From assembly GCA_937960625.1 (NCBI GenBank), contig CALGPD010000433.1:1-12832 (forward strand): a stretch of DNA of 12,832 bases, written 5' to 3'. This stretch comes from an uncultured Spirochaetia bacterium. Lineage in GTDB: Bacteria; Spirochaetota; CALGPD01. Made by a program: the position numbers and the translations under genes. Below are positions 6,360 to 12,832 of this stretch, piece after piece. Position 1 is the first letter of the stretch; the number at the start of each line of letters is the position of its first letter. Below the pieces are notes generated by a model, which saw nothing but the letters and a program-made list of their open reading frames with translations, did no database searches and had not been told where the DNA came from.

Positions 6360-6689
6360 TCAAAAACCATGCATCTGCGCTCCTGCGAGAAAATGCATAT
6401 GTATATGGAAAACACTTTGACCGCCTTTTTCATTACAGTTCAAAATTAACCTATAGCCGTCATCAGCAACTTTTTCTTTTTTTGCCAAGAACTTTGCTGT
6501 TTTAAAAAATAAAGCCATTGTATCTTCATTTTCCAAATCATTTAAAGTTGGTGTATGTTCTTTGGGAATTATCAAATAATGTATGGGTGCTTTTGGGTTT
6601 ATATCTTTTATAACGAAAACTTTATCATCCTGATAAACTATATCGCTTTTGATTTCACCATTTTTTATTTTACAAAAAATGCATTCCAT
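6360..6689 (-). CDS. hinT: HIT (histidine triad) nucleotide-binding protein
   Basis: The 109-residue protein is a full-length HINT-branch HIT hydrolase. HINT proteins cleave purine nucleotide phosphoramidates such as adenylyl-lysine, through a histidine nucleophile, as soluble dimers. The N-terminal CIFCKIKNGEIKSDIVYQDD block (Cys3 and Cys6 are a common zinc pair), INPKAPIHYLIIPKEH, and the histidine triad HIHMHFL (His95, His97, His99) preceded by NEKGGQSV are all present. The ATG at 6689 has AGAGGTAAAGGA upstream at a normal distance. The start overlaps the end of the flavoprotein gene by 25 bp, and the acylphosphatase follows in the same operon. The end, GAQMHGF, is normal. Confidence 0.96.
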   Translation of the reverse strand: MECIFCKIKNGEIKSDIVYQDDKVFVIKDINPKAPIHYLIIPKEHTPTLNDLENEDTMALFFKTAKFLAKKEKVADDGYRLILNCNEKGGQSVFHIHMHFLAGAQMHGF

Positions 6690-7192
6690 AGCTGTTCCTT
6701 TACCTCTATAATATTATTCTCGACATTTCCGCTTTTATTATTTTGAAAATTATGCAAAATAGTAAAAAAAGTTTTTTCACTGTTTAAGAGTTCTGATATA
6801 ATTTCATTTAACAACTGTAAACCGGATTCTATTTTATAATTCCCGCTTTCCCCATGCAAAATCATTGCGCAATGTTTAATTCTAACAATATTTTTATTAT
6901 TCCATAATACCTGAAACCTGTCAATAAATGCTTTGACAAATGAAGGTAATCCTAAAAAATATATTGGAGAAACTAAAATAAAGTAATCATCAACTAATTC
7001 AAGAATTTTAAAAAAATCATCATCGTATACACAATCCCCATTAATGCATTTATTACATCCAATACAAGAAGCAATATCTGCCCTAGATAAATCAATTATT
7101 TCAGATTCTTGAAATAAATTTTTTATTATATAGTTTGTAGCCCCTTTAGAATTAGGGCTGCCTGATAAAACGTATTTAACTAGTTCATCCAT
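6665..7192 (-). CDS. iron-sulfur flavoprotein-like NAD(P)H/FMN oxidoreductase
   Basis: The protein has 175 residues from the ATG at 7192. A GTG at 7207 would add five residues but does not improve the context. It is a flavodoxin-fold protein of the FMN_red / flavodoxin_2 group. The first strand and phosphate-binding loop are VLSGSPNSKGATNY (residues 8-21), and a typical second block is VSPIYFLGLPSFVKAFIDRF (74-93). Between them, Cys43-x2-Cys46-x2-Cys49-x4-Cys54 matches the compact CX2CX2CX4-7C motif that binds a [4Fe-4S] cluster in the Isf family. It therefore probably carries FMN and an Fe-S cluster and moves electrons between a cytoplasmic donor and an unknown acceptor. The gene overlaps the PEGA/FGE gene by 13 bp and hinT by 25 bp, so translational coupling is likely. 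Confidence 0.85.
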   Translation of the reverse strand: MDELVKYVLSGSPNSKGATNYIIKNLFQESEIIDLSRADIASCIGCNKCINGDCVYDDDFFKILELVDDYFILVSPIYFLGLPSFVKAFIDRFQVLWNNKNIVRIKHCAMILHGESGNYKIESGLQLLNEIISELLNSEKTFFTILHNFQNNKSGNVENNIIEVKEQLWNAFFVK

Positions 7193-8499
7193 GCATTGAT
7201 TGCGCACCTAAAACCGCCAACGTGTTTTTTTTCATCAGGAAGATATCTGTATCTGGTGGATAAATTTGCAAGAAAAGCCCAATTTAACCATGAACTGCCA
7301 CGCATAACTTTCTTAGCTCCAAACTCAGGGCCTTTGGGATTTTTATTCTTCCCCCATCTAAAATACGAGCCTGCATACCAGTCATTTACCCATTCATTGG
7401 CATTACCTGACATATTGTAAATTCCATACCTATTTGAACTCATTTTGTTTACTTCCACAGACTGCTTGGTAAGGTTATCATGAGCCATCCATACAGTTAC
7501 TCCCGGAGAATAGCGCCTCATACCTCCTTTAATGGCTAACCTGCGGTTTCTACCCCCCCGCGCAGCCTTATCCCATTCTGCCTCAGTAGGAAGGCGATAC
7601 CCCATTTTTTTAGCGTACAGATAGGCTTGATACCATGATACATTTGTTACAGGCTGCATATCTCTTGCAGAATAAGGGCTTATAACATGATTTTGAAAAA
7701 CCTTTTTAAAGTTTTTATTCGTTGTTTCATATTTAGATATATAAAAAGAACTTACATAAACTCTTCTAGCAGGCCCCTCTCCGTCCTGTTGGGGTTTTAG
7801 GTTCATAATAAACCAGCCGCCGGGGATTTTAACAAAATCTCTGGGAATTATATACGGCCTCATTTTTACGTTCCAGGCCTTATTCTCCTGATTTACCCAT
7901 ATTTCCTCATAGCCGTAATATTTTTTACCGTTTACAATTTTTTGCAGCCATAATTCATGCATACCCATTGTAATATTTTTTAACTTTAAAGGAGTAAATC
8001 CAACGAATTTTTTATCAAGATAAACTTTGGCTTTCTTAAGGCTGGAATTAACGTATAAGACTGATAGATATTTCTGCATTTTAAAATCTATTTTGATATT
8101 TTTTCCCGGTTTTAAATCAACGATTTTAGTTGAACTTTTATATGTATCAAGCATAACCTTAATAAAATGCCTGCCTATTTTAACACCGTGTAAAACAACA
8201 GGAGTTTTTCCTATTTTTATTCCGTCAATTATTACATTAGCTGAAGGAGGAATAGAATCAACTTTCACCCTAACCTCTTTATCTTCGGAATGAGTTGAAG
8301 ACAGTTTTTTTATTAGTTTTTTTTCTTCTAATGACAAAAGCGGCAATTTCTTTAAATGTTTTCTTTGTTCCCAAAACAATTTTTTAACATATTTAATACC
8401 TTCAGGTAATTCACCGGATTCTATAAACGGCTTTTTCTGACTACATTGTATAATCAAAAAAAACATTAATAATATAAATAAACTCTTAATTAGTTTCAT
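7180..8499 (-). CDS. PEGA-PEGA-FGE-sulfatase domain putative lipoprotein
   Basis: The 439-residue protein begins with KLIKSLFILLMFFLIIQC, a hydrophobic signal ending at Cys19. This could be a relaxed lipobox, although Gln at -1 is unusual. Two PEGA domains follow: about 77-142 (VDSIPPSANVIIDGIKIGKTP) and about 144-214 (KVYLDKKFVGFTPLKL). Residues about 220-436 are an FGE-sulfatase (SUMF1-like) domain, with VKIPGGWFIM, YETTNKNFKKV, PVTNVSWYQAYLYAKKMG, RLPTEAEWDKAARGG, YGIYNMSGNANEWVNDWY, MRGSSW and VGGFRCA. The two active-site Cys of true formylglycine-generating enzymes are not present near RGSSW, so it is probably a structural or binding protein on the envelope, not an FGE. AAGGGGA lies a few bases before the ATG at 8499, inside the end of the pgsA-like gene (14-bp overlap). 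Its G+C is locally high (30 of 60 bases in line 7561-7620), probably from protein constraint. Confidence 0.9.
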   Translation of the reverse strand: MKLIKSLFILLMFFLIIQCSQKKPFIESGELPEGIKYVKKLFWEQRKHLKKLPLLSLEEKKLIKKLSSTHSEDKEVRVKVDSIPPSANVIIDGIKIGKTPVVLHGVKIGRHFIKVMLDTYKSSTKIVDLKPGKNIKIDFKMQKYLSVLYVNSSLKKAKVYLDKKFVGFTPLKLKNITMGMHELWLQKIVNGKKYYGYEEIWVNQENKAWNVKMRPYIIPRDFVKIPGGWFIMNLKPQQDGEGPARRVYVSSFYISKYETTNKNFKKVFQNHVISPYSARDMQPVTNVSWYQAYLYAKKMGYRLPTEAEWDKAARGGRNRRLAIKGGMRRYSPGVTVWMAHDNLTKQSVEVNKMSSNRYGIYNMSGNANEWVNDWYAGSYFRWGKNKNPKGPEFGAKKVMRGSSWLNWAFLANLSTRYRYLPDEKKHVGGFRCAINAWMN

Positions 8500-9046
8500 T
8501 TTTTCCCCTTAATATTTTAATGAAAATTATAAAGTAACTCGTTGTAGATATAACGAGAAAAATTAATGATATAATTAATAAAATAAGAACAATTTTTTCA
8601 ATTGAGACAATAAAACTTAAAATGAGTGAAAGAAAATATAAAGCTAAAAAACCCGTTGTCATTTTTCCCCATATATTTGATTGAACTACAATATCCTTTA
8701 TTCTCTTGATAATCAATCCGCCAATGAAAATAATAATATCTCTGCTTATTAAAGTAATAATTAACCATAACGGAACTTTGCCTTTTAGGAATAAATAAAT
8801 AACTATGGAAATTGTTGCAATTTTATCCGCAAATGGGTCTAAAACCTTGCCTAAATCTGTAATTTGATTAAGTTCGCGTGCAAGAAAACCGTCAAAAAAA
8901 TCCGTTAACAATATTATGAGGCTAATTGAAATGGTTATAATATAATTTTTATTCTCAAAAAAAATAATTAACGGCGCAATTAATAAAATGCGGAGTAAAC
9001 TTAAAATGTTAGAAATAAAAAATATTTGTTTAAATCTTATTTGCAT
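8486..9046 (-). CDS. pgsA: CDP-alcohol phosphatidyltransferase (PgsA-like)
   Basis: This is an inner-membrane enzyme of phospholipid synthesis. The best guess is CDP-diacylglycerol-glycerol-3-phosphate 3-phosphatidyltransferase, because PgsA-type enzymes of this size often carry the pattern NILSLLRILLIAPLI seen at residues 13-27. The catalytic motif is complete: Asp49-x2-Asp52-Gly53-x2-Ala56-Arg57-x8-Gly66-x3-Asp70-x3-Asp74 (DFFDGFLAREL, GKVLDPFADK). The rest is hydrophobic with about five or six membrane segments and a basic C-terminus. The chosen start is ATG 9046, with GGGTAG just upstream; a TTG at 9058 would add four residues. Cardiolipin-synthase-type or phosphatidylinositol-type specificity cannot be excluded. 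It is first in the eight-gene operon and overlaps the next gene by 14 bp. Confidence 0.9.
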   Translation of the reverse strand: MQIRFKQIFFISNILSLLRILLIAPLIIFFENKNYIITISISLIILLTDFFDGFLARELNQITDLGKVLDPFADKIATISIVIYLFLKGKVPLWLIITLISRDIIIFIGGLIIKRIKDIVVQSNIWGKMTTGFLALYFLSLILSFIVSIEKIVLILLIISLIFLVISTTSYFIIFIKILRGKNETN

Positions 9047-9137
9047 CTTACTACCCAATAACAGTGTTTATTAATTTAACTAAAATAAAACAATTTATTA
9101 AATAAAATTTTATTAAACTATTAATTATATTAAGGTA

Positions 9138-9166
9138 TTGACTTAATTTTTTTTTTATATTAGTCT
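9138..9166 (+). promoter_or_regulatory. sigma-70-like promoter of the BFN gene
   Basis: TTGACT (9138-9143), a 17-bp spacer that is mostly T, and TAGTCT (9161-9166) predict a start near 9173, just before the ribosome binding site. The -10 match is poor, so this is only suggestive. Confidence 0.4.
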
Positions 9167-9177
9167 AAAAATATAGA

Positions 9178-9183
9178 AAGGAG
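9178..9183 (+). promoter_or_regulatory. Shine-Dalgarno AAGGAG deciding the BFN start
   Basis: AAGGAG ends six bases before the GTG at 9190 but only three before the TTG at 9187, so the GTG is the better start. Confidence 0.7.
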
Positions 9184-9189
9184 ATATTG

Positions 9190-9738
9190 GTGCTAATTAC
9201 TGTTAAAATAGTTGACATCTCTTTAAGTAATTTTGGATTTGTAGTTTTCTTAAAAGCTCAAGATGATAATAAAACTTTACCTATCTTTATTGGGGTGCCG
9301 GAAGCTCAGGCAATTGCTGTTCAGCACAACAAACTAAAAACACCGAGGCCGTTAACTCATGATTTATTAAAAAACGTTTTGGAATTACTCGATGTAAGAA
9401 TTGTTAAAATCGTTGTAAATGATTTAATAGACAGTACATTTTATGCAAAAGTCTACTTTGAAAGGGAAGACGAAAAATTTATGGTTGATGCTAGGCCGTC
9501 TGATGCAATTGCGCTTGCATTACGTTTTGAAATTCCAATTTATGTTCATGAAAAAGTAATGACCGAAGGCGCTATTTTAATTGACAACTCAAAAGTAATA
9601 AAAGAAGAAGTTGAAGCTCAAACTAAAACACAATTGGAAATATTACAAGAACAACTCTCTCAAGCTGTTAAAGAAGAACGTTATGAAGAGGCTGCAAGAA
9701 TACGTGATGAAATTAAAAAATTTAGCGAAAACAACTAA
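9190..9738 (+). CDS. bifunctional nuclease family (DUF151) protein with UVR motif
   Basis: The 182-residue protein starts at the GTG at 9190, six bases after AAGGAG. Residues about 1-125 are a BFN / DUF151 domain: KTLPIFIGVPEAQAIAV (28-44), PRPLTHDLLKNVLELLDVRI (52-71), FYAKVYFERE and DARPSDAIALALRFEIPIYV (100-119). Residues about 148-178 are a UvrB/UvrC-type UVR motif (QLSQAVKEERYEEAARIRDE). BFN proteins were named for nuclease activity in plants, while bacterial members have no settled role; the UVR helix pair is a protein-interaction module. This two-domain arrangement is seen in several bacterial phyla. The gene is divergent from the pgsA-like operon and converges on the aldolase gene, with 39 bp between their stop codons. 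Confidence 0.93.
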   Translation: MLITVKIVDISLSNFGFVVFLKAQDDNKTLPIFIGVPEAQAIAVQHNKLKTPRPLTHDLLKNVLELLDVRIVKIVVNDLIDSTFYAKVYFEREDEKFMVDARPSDAIALALRFEIPIYVHEKVMTEGAILIDNSKVIKEEVEAQTKTQLEILQEQLSQAVKEERYEEAARIRDEIKKFSENN

Positions 9739-9777
9739 ATTTTGCTGCCGGTAAATATTCACATTTAATAACGAAAA

Positions 9778-10413
9778 TCAATACATCTTTTGAGCAATTT
9801 TATATAAGCGGGTAATTTCATCTTTAGGAATTGGTAAAGGATTACCAATATTTGAAGCATAATAAGATATTAATGCAGAATGTTCTATTTTCTCAAGATA
9901 ATTATACGCTTTAAATAAATCCGAAGAATAAGTAACAGAACCATGCCTTTGTAATATTATAGCATTATAATCTTTTACCAAACCGCCAATGGATTTAGCT
10001 ACTTCTTGTGTTGTCGGAGTCGCGTATTTGGCAATGGGAATTTTACCCAGCGTCAGCACTACTTCAGGCAGTAAAGGTTCATCAAAATTTTTTTCAACAA
10101 TAGAATACGCAATACACATAGCAGGATGAGCATGTATAACCGCATTCACATCAGGCCTTTGTTTGTATATTTCCAAATGCAGATTTGCCTCCGAAGAGGG
10201 CTTAAGTTTTCCTTTTACAATTTTTCCGTTTTTATCAATAACAACGAGTTGTTTTTTCTTTAAAAACGCTTTGTTAATTCCTGAAGGAGTTATTAAAAAT
10301 TCATTATTGGATACTCTTGCAGACACGTTTCCGTCAGTAGCAGCAATGAAATTTTTATAGCTTAACATTCTACATATTTTTATAATTTGTTTTCTTACTA
10401 ATTTATTCTTCAC
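9778..10413 (-). CDS. class II aldolase (FucA/AraD family)
   Basis: The 211-residue protein is a zinc-dependent class II aldolase close in length to E. coli L-fuculose-1-phosphate aldolase (215). Numbered from the GTG at 10413: the phosphate-binding loop is DGNVSAR (27-33), followed by ITPSGI (41-46) and SSE with the catalytic Glu75. The zinc ligands are His94 and His96 in VIHAHP and His157 in LQRHGS. These match E. coli FucA Glu73, His92, His94 and His155. It probably cleaves a ketose-1-phosphate to DHAP and an aldehyde. Exact substrate (fuculose-1-P, 5-deoxypentulose-1-P or another) is not decided, since no sugar pathway gene is nearby. Both possible starts are non-ATG: TTG at 10422 has no ribosome binding site, while GTG at 10413 has GGA five bases upstream. 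Confidence 0.9.
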   Translation of the reverse strand: MKNKLVRKQIIKICRMLSYKNFIAATDGNVSARVSNNEFLITPSGINKAFLKKKQLVVIDKNGKIVKGKLKPSSEANLHLEIYKQRPDVNAVIHAHPAMCIAYSIVEKNFDEPLLPEVVLTLGKIPIAKYATPTTQEVAKSIGGLVKDYNAIILQRHGSVTYSSDLFKAYNYLEKIEHSALISYYASNIGNPLPIPKDEITRLYKIAQKMY

Positions 10414-10502
10414 TTTTTCCAAATTTAATCAACTTTTAATAAAATACAACTTAATACCATTAATTTTAACCCGATAATTTAATATACACTAATTAAAATA
10501 AA

Positions 10503-10531
10503 TTGACTAGTATATTATTTACCAATATTTT
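10503..10531 (+). promoter_or_regulatory. sigma-70 promoter of the 642-aa protein gene
   Basis: TTGACT (10503-10508), a 17-bp spacer and TATTTT (10526-10531) predict a start near 10538 and a leader of about 50 bases. It has the same layout as the 1148-1176 promoter. Confidence 0.6.
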
Positions 10532-10588
10532 AATTTAAATTTTATTTTTATTGAAATAAATTACATTTTTTGATTTAATAAGGTATAT

Positions 10589-12517
10589 ATGTCTGAAAAA
10601 AATATAGATAAAAATATATTAAATAAACTTGGAATAAATGATACCGATCAATTTGCAATAAATATTGATATTGATGAACGTAAAGACTTTCAAGAAAAAG
10701 TTAAACACACTAAAGGTAAATTCGGAAAAGACATTGCTATTGAAGATATACCTGATAAGTTTTTACCTGATGAAGAGCGTAAGAAAAGAGCTGAGTTTGA
10801 AAGAATTAATAAAAAAGAGTTAAACTGGTTATCATATATTTTTCATTGGATATTCAGGTTTGGATTTGCTTTCGGAAAACCAAAAGTTGTACAAAGACAT
10901 GAAATAAAAAAATTATTACGTAATTCCGCAGAACTTACAGGTTTTTATAAAAATAGATATTTTACTGAAATTTTAGCTCAAAAACTGGATTTTATTTTTT
11001 TTAACGCGTATCAAATATTAGATCAATTAGACGGGCTTAACCCTTTTAGAAAGAAAAGTGAAGATCAATTTAAAGCGTTAAAAAAACCAATTAAAAAACA
11101 GCCGGATTTAAAAAATGATTTAAATTACCAATGGCAGTTATATTACTTAATAACACATAGTGAATCAAAAGACCTAAAACCAGCGTTTTCAAATTTGAGC
11201 GAAGACAAAATCTCAAAAATTATCGGTGAAATGCAGCCCCCTACTTTTAAAGACCATGTAAAAACAAATTTAAGTAAAGTATTAAATTCTCTTCAAGCGC
11301 AAAAAGAAAAGTTAGAAAAAGACTATAACATTCTAAAAAATCTTTATAAAATCATTTCCTATAATATGGAACCTATGATAGGAAAATTCCAACATAAATA
11401 TAAAGTCGATATGCGTAAGTCTTCATTAAATTTTAAAAAAACGCATGAAGATAATATCAAGCAAGACTTAATTTCATACTTACGTTATATTTCACAATTT
11501 GACCCTAAAATTAATACCAGTTATTATTTTTCTCTATTTCAAATCTTAATATCTTTTATAAAAAAAGAAGTAAATAAAGAACTTAACGAAGAAGAATTAA
11601 AAGCCTTTTTCTTAAACATAATTTCCAATATACGGGAATTACTGGAAAATAAATATTCATTTAGAATAGGTAAGAAAAGAGGCAAAACCGACGCTTTAAC
11701 TATCTGTTTAAAGGCATCTATGAAAAATGAATACTTTTACGTTGAAGAAAAATTTAGCGAAGAAACTTTTATTAAAGACTTTTTCGATAAATATAAAACA
11801 GATATCCGCAACTTAATAACGCGTATTCAAAAAGAAAAAATTGAAGAGCAAAAAACTAAAAAAATTGAAGAATTATTCGGCGGTGGGTTTGAAGAAGTCA
11901 ACCCAACGTATACTTTTAAAAATAAAAAATTATTAGATGAATCAAGCAAATTTCAAACTACTTTCAATTACGTTAGAGATGTCAATGTAATATTGCTTTA
12001 CATGAGGAAAAAATACACCCAGTATGAACAATCACTTTACGATGCAATTAACTCAAATATGCTCCTTGATACTTATATAAAAGGCAATGAAACAGAAGAA
12101 TTCAATGGGATTCAAAAATGTTTAAAAGATATTTCAGATTTTATCCAGATGATAGTAGAACCGTTTATCAGCAATACCGCGGATAAATCACGAGAATCTC
12201 TTTATCAATTAATGGTTATGTATGAGGAAAGCCCGTCAACTTTTAATAAAGTAGGAATACTAGAAGACAGGGTTACAAAAATAGATATTTCAGCGCGCGC
12301 AATAATTTTAAAATTTAAAGAAACTTTTGGACAATTAAAACATGTTTTGGATTTAATCGTCCAGGCTGATAAAAATGCTGCGATATACAAACCTGATAAA
12401 AATTTCCAAAAATTATTTGCTAGTTTGCTAAAAAAGCTAAAAATCATAAAAAATAATATTGAGTATATACTTAGCGTTCTTGAAACAAATCAAGAGCAAA
12501 CTACGGATATTACTTAA
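10589..12517 (+). CDS. unknown protein, 642 aa, cytoplasmic
   Basis: I do not recognise this protein. It starts at an ATG with AAGG (10580-10583) six bases upstream and has no signal peptide. The N-terminal 75 residues are highly charged. They are followed by a short aromatic stretch, NWLSYIFHWIFRFGFAFGKP (79-98), which could be an amphipathic membrane-contact segment. The remainder is largely helical and Lys/Glu-rich, with coiled-coil-like parts such as LNSLQAQKEKLEKDYNILKN and one glycine-rich turn, FGGGFEEVNPTYTF. No catalytic motif, P-loop, zinc site or nucleic-acid-binding motif was found. Large Lys-rich proteins of about 550-650 residues and unknown function occur in spirochaetes (for example DUF families), but I cannot confirm a match. 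It has its own promoter, and an unknown gene follows 102 bp later. Confidence 0.8.
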   Translation: MSEKNIDKNILNKLGINDTDQFAINIDIDERKDFQEKVKHTKGKFGKDIAIEDIPDKFLPDEERKKRAEFERINKKELNWLSYIFHWIFRFGFAFGKPKVVQRHEIKKLLRNSAELTGFYKNRYFTEILAQKLDFIFFNAYQILDQLDGLNPFRKKSEDQFKALKKPIKKQPDLKNDLNYQWQLYYLITHSESKDLKPAFSNLSEDKISKIIGEMQPPTFKDHVKTNLSKVLNSLQAQKEKLEKDYNILKNLYKIISYNMEPMIGKFQHKYKVDMRKSSLNFKKTHEDNIKQDLISYLRYISQFDPKINTSYYFSLFQILISFIKKEVNKELNEEELKAFFLNIISNIRELLENKYSFRIGKKRGKTDALTICLKASMKNEYFYVEEKFSEETFIKDFFDKYKTDIRNLITRIQKEKIEEQKTKKIEELFGGGFEEVNPTYTFKNKKLLDESSKFQTTFNYVRDVNVILLYMRKKYTQYEQSLYDAINSNMLLDTYIKGNETEEFNGIQKCLKDISDFIQMIVEPFISNTADKSRESLYQLMVMYEESPSTFNKVGILEDRVTKIDISARAIILKFKETFGQLKHVLDLIVQADKNAAIYKPDKNFQKLFASLLKKLKIIKNNIEYILSVLETNQEQTTDIT

Positions 12518-12568
12518 GTATAAAATATTAAGTTTATTTTAAATTCAATATAAAAAATATATTTTTTC

Positions 12569-12598
12569 TTGATTTTTAGATGCATGTATTTGTATTCT
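12569..12598 (+). promoter_or_regulatory. possible promoter of the last gene
   Basis: TTGATT (12569-12574), an 18-bp spacer and TATTCT (12593-12598) would start transcription near 12605. That is after the upstream in-frame ATG at 12584 but before the ATG at 12620, favouring the latter as start. Confidence 0.4.
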
Positions 12599-12619
12599 TT
12601 AATAGAACAGGAAAGAATA

Positions 12620-12832
12620 ATGTTCGATAAGGTTATGGAAGAATATTTTAATTTGATACGTTTCAACTATAAACAGCAAAATCTATACCGCACAATGGCT
12701 TATGATTGGTTATTTGAGGGCTGTTTCATACGGCTAAATTCAATGATAAAATCAATGTATGATTTTGCAGAGAAATTCTACAACATTAATTATTCAGAGA
12801 ATAATATCGGAAAAATTAACTCCACATTACAG
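12620..12832 (+). CDS. unknown protein, N-terminal part, runs off the window
   Basis: An open frame of 71 codons runs to the last base without a stop, so the gene is cut by the window edge. The ATG at 12620 has AGGAAAG (12609-12615) a few bases upstream. An in-frame ATG at 12584 would add 12 residues but lacks a ribosome binding site and lies before the likely transcription start. The visible part begins MFDKVMEEYFNLIRFNYKQQ and contains MAYDWLFEGCFIRLNSMIKS; it is helical, aromatic-rich and without a signal peptide. I do not recognise it. It follows the 642-residue gene in the same direction, so the two may be related in function. Confidence 0.65.
   Translation, partial: MFDKVMEEYFNLIRFNYKQQNLYRTMAYDWLFEGCFIRLNSMIKSMYDFAEKFYNINYSENNIGKINSTLQ

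Noticed and set aside
6228..6449. Plus-strand frame of 73 residues
   Set aside because: Antisense to acylphosphatase and hinT, both well supported by motifs.
9047..9137. Promoter of the minus-strand operon
   Set aside because: Only a poor candidate, TTGTTT (9088-9093) with TAAACA (9065-9070), was found, plus a 14-bp AT palindrome at 9101-9114; too weak to annotate.
12551..12568. A-run/T-run hairpin after the 642-aa gene as a terminator
   Set aside because: The stem is made only of A-T pairs in AT-rich DNA and has no G-C core.

Overview
The window comes from a very AT-rich bacterium. Lines counted by hand in the typical genes run at roughly 15-28% G+C. The gene content is bacterial: sigma-70, acylphosphatase, HIT protein, CDP-alcohol phosphatidyltransferase and a LysM/M23 envelope protein. 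Several exported proteins suggest a diderm, and PEGA plus FGE-sulfatase lipoprotein-like genes are common in spirochaetes and some low-GC candidate phyla. The phylum cannot be fixed from this sequence alone. No rRNA, tRNA, transposase, phage gene or CRISPR array was seen.

Layout. Positions 1-64 hold a 9-bp tandem repeat at the window edge. Positions 80-1090 hold two minus-strand genes, a DUF192 protein and an unknown protein, that are clearly richer in G+C than most of the rest. A 304-bp divergent spacer (1091-1394) with a promoter on each side leads to a plus-strand secreted TPR protein with a lysine-rich tail (1395-3062) and then a stand-alone receiver-domain protein (3234-3614). Positions 3626-9046 hold eight minus-strand genes packed with overlaps or very short gaps, probably one operon. 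In transcription order they are a pgsA-like phosphatidyltransferase, a PEGA/FGE-sulfatase lipoprotein-like protein, an iron-sulfur-flavoprotein-like oxidoreductase, a HIT protein, an acylphosphatase, a LysM plus degenerate M23 protein, a primary-type sigma-70 factor, and a degenerate class III cyclase-homology protein. Divergent from the operon is a bifunctional-nuclease-family protein (9190-9738). It converges on a class II aldolase (9778-10413, minus). The right end holds a 642-residue protein of unknown function (10589-12517) and the start of another unknown gene (12620 to the window end).

How the genes fit together. The operon mixes phospholipid synthesis, envelope proteins, small-molecule housekeeping enzymes and a sigma factor. 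Its most suggestive parts are the sigma gene, which is followed 8 bp later by a cyclase fold that has kept both metal aspartates but appears to have lost the transition-state residues, and the LysM/M23 protein, which has lost the zinc ligands. Plus-strand genes share promoter-like sequences (TTGACT or close, 17-18 bp, TATTTT/TATTCT/TATCAT) that fit a housekeeping sigma-70. No complete defence, secondary-metabolite or mobile system is visible. The least explained content is the 642-residue protein with its downstream neighbour, the unknown gene at 557-1090, and the sigma/cyclase-like pair.
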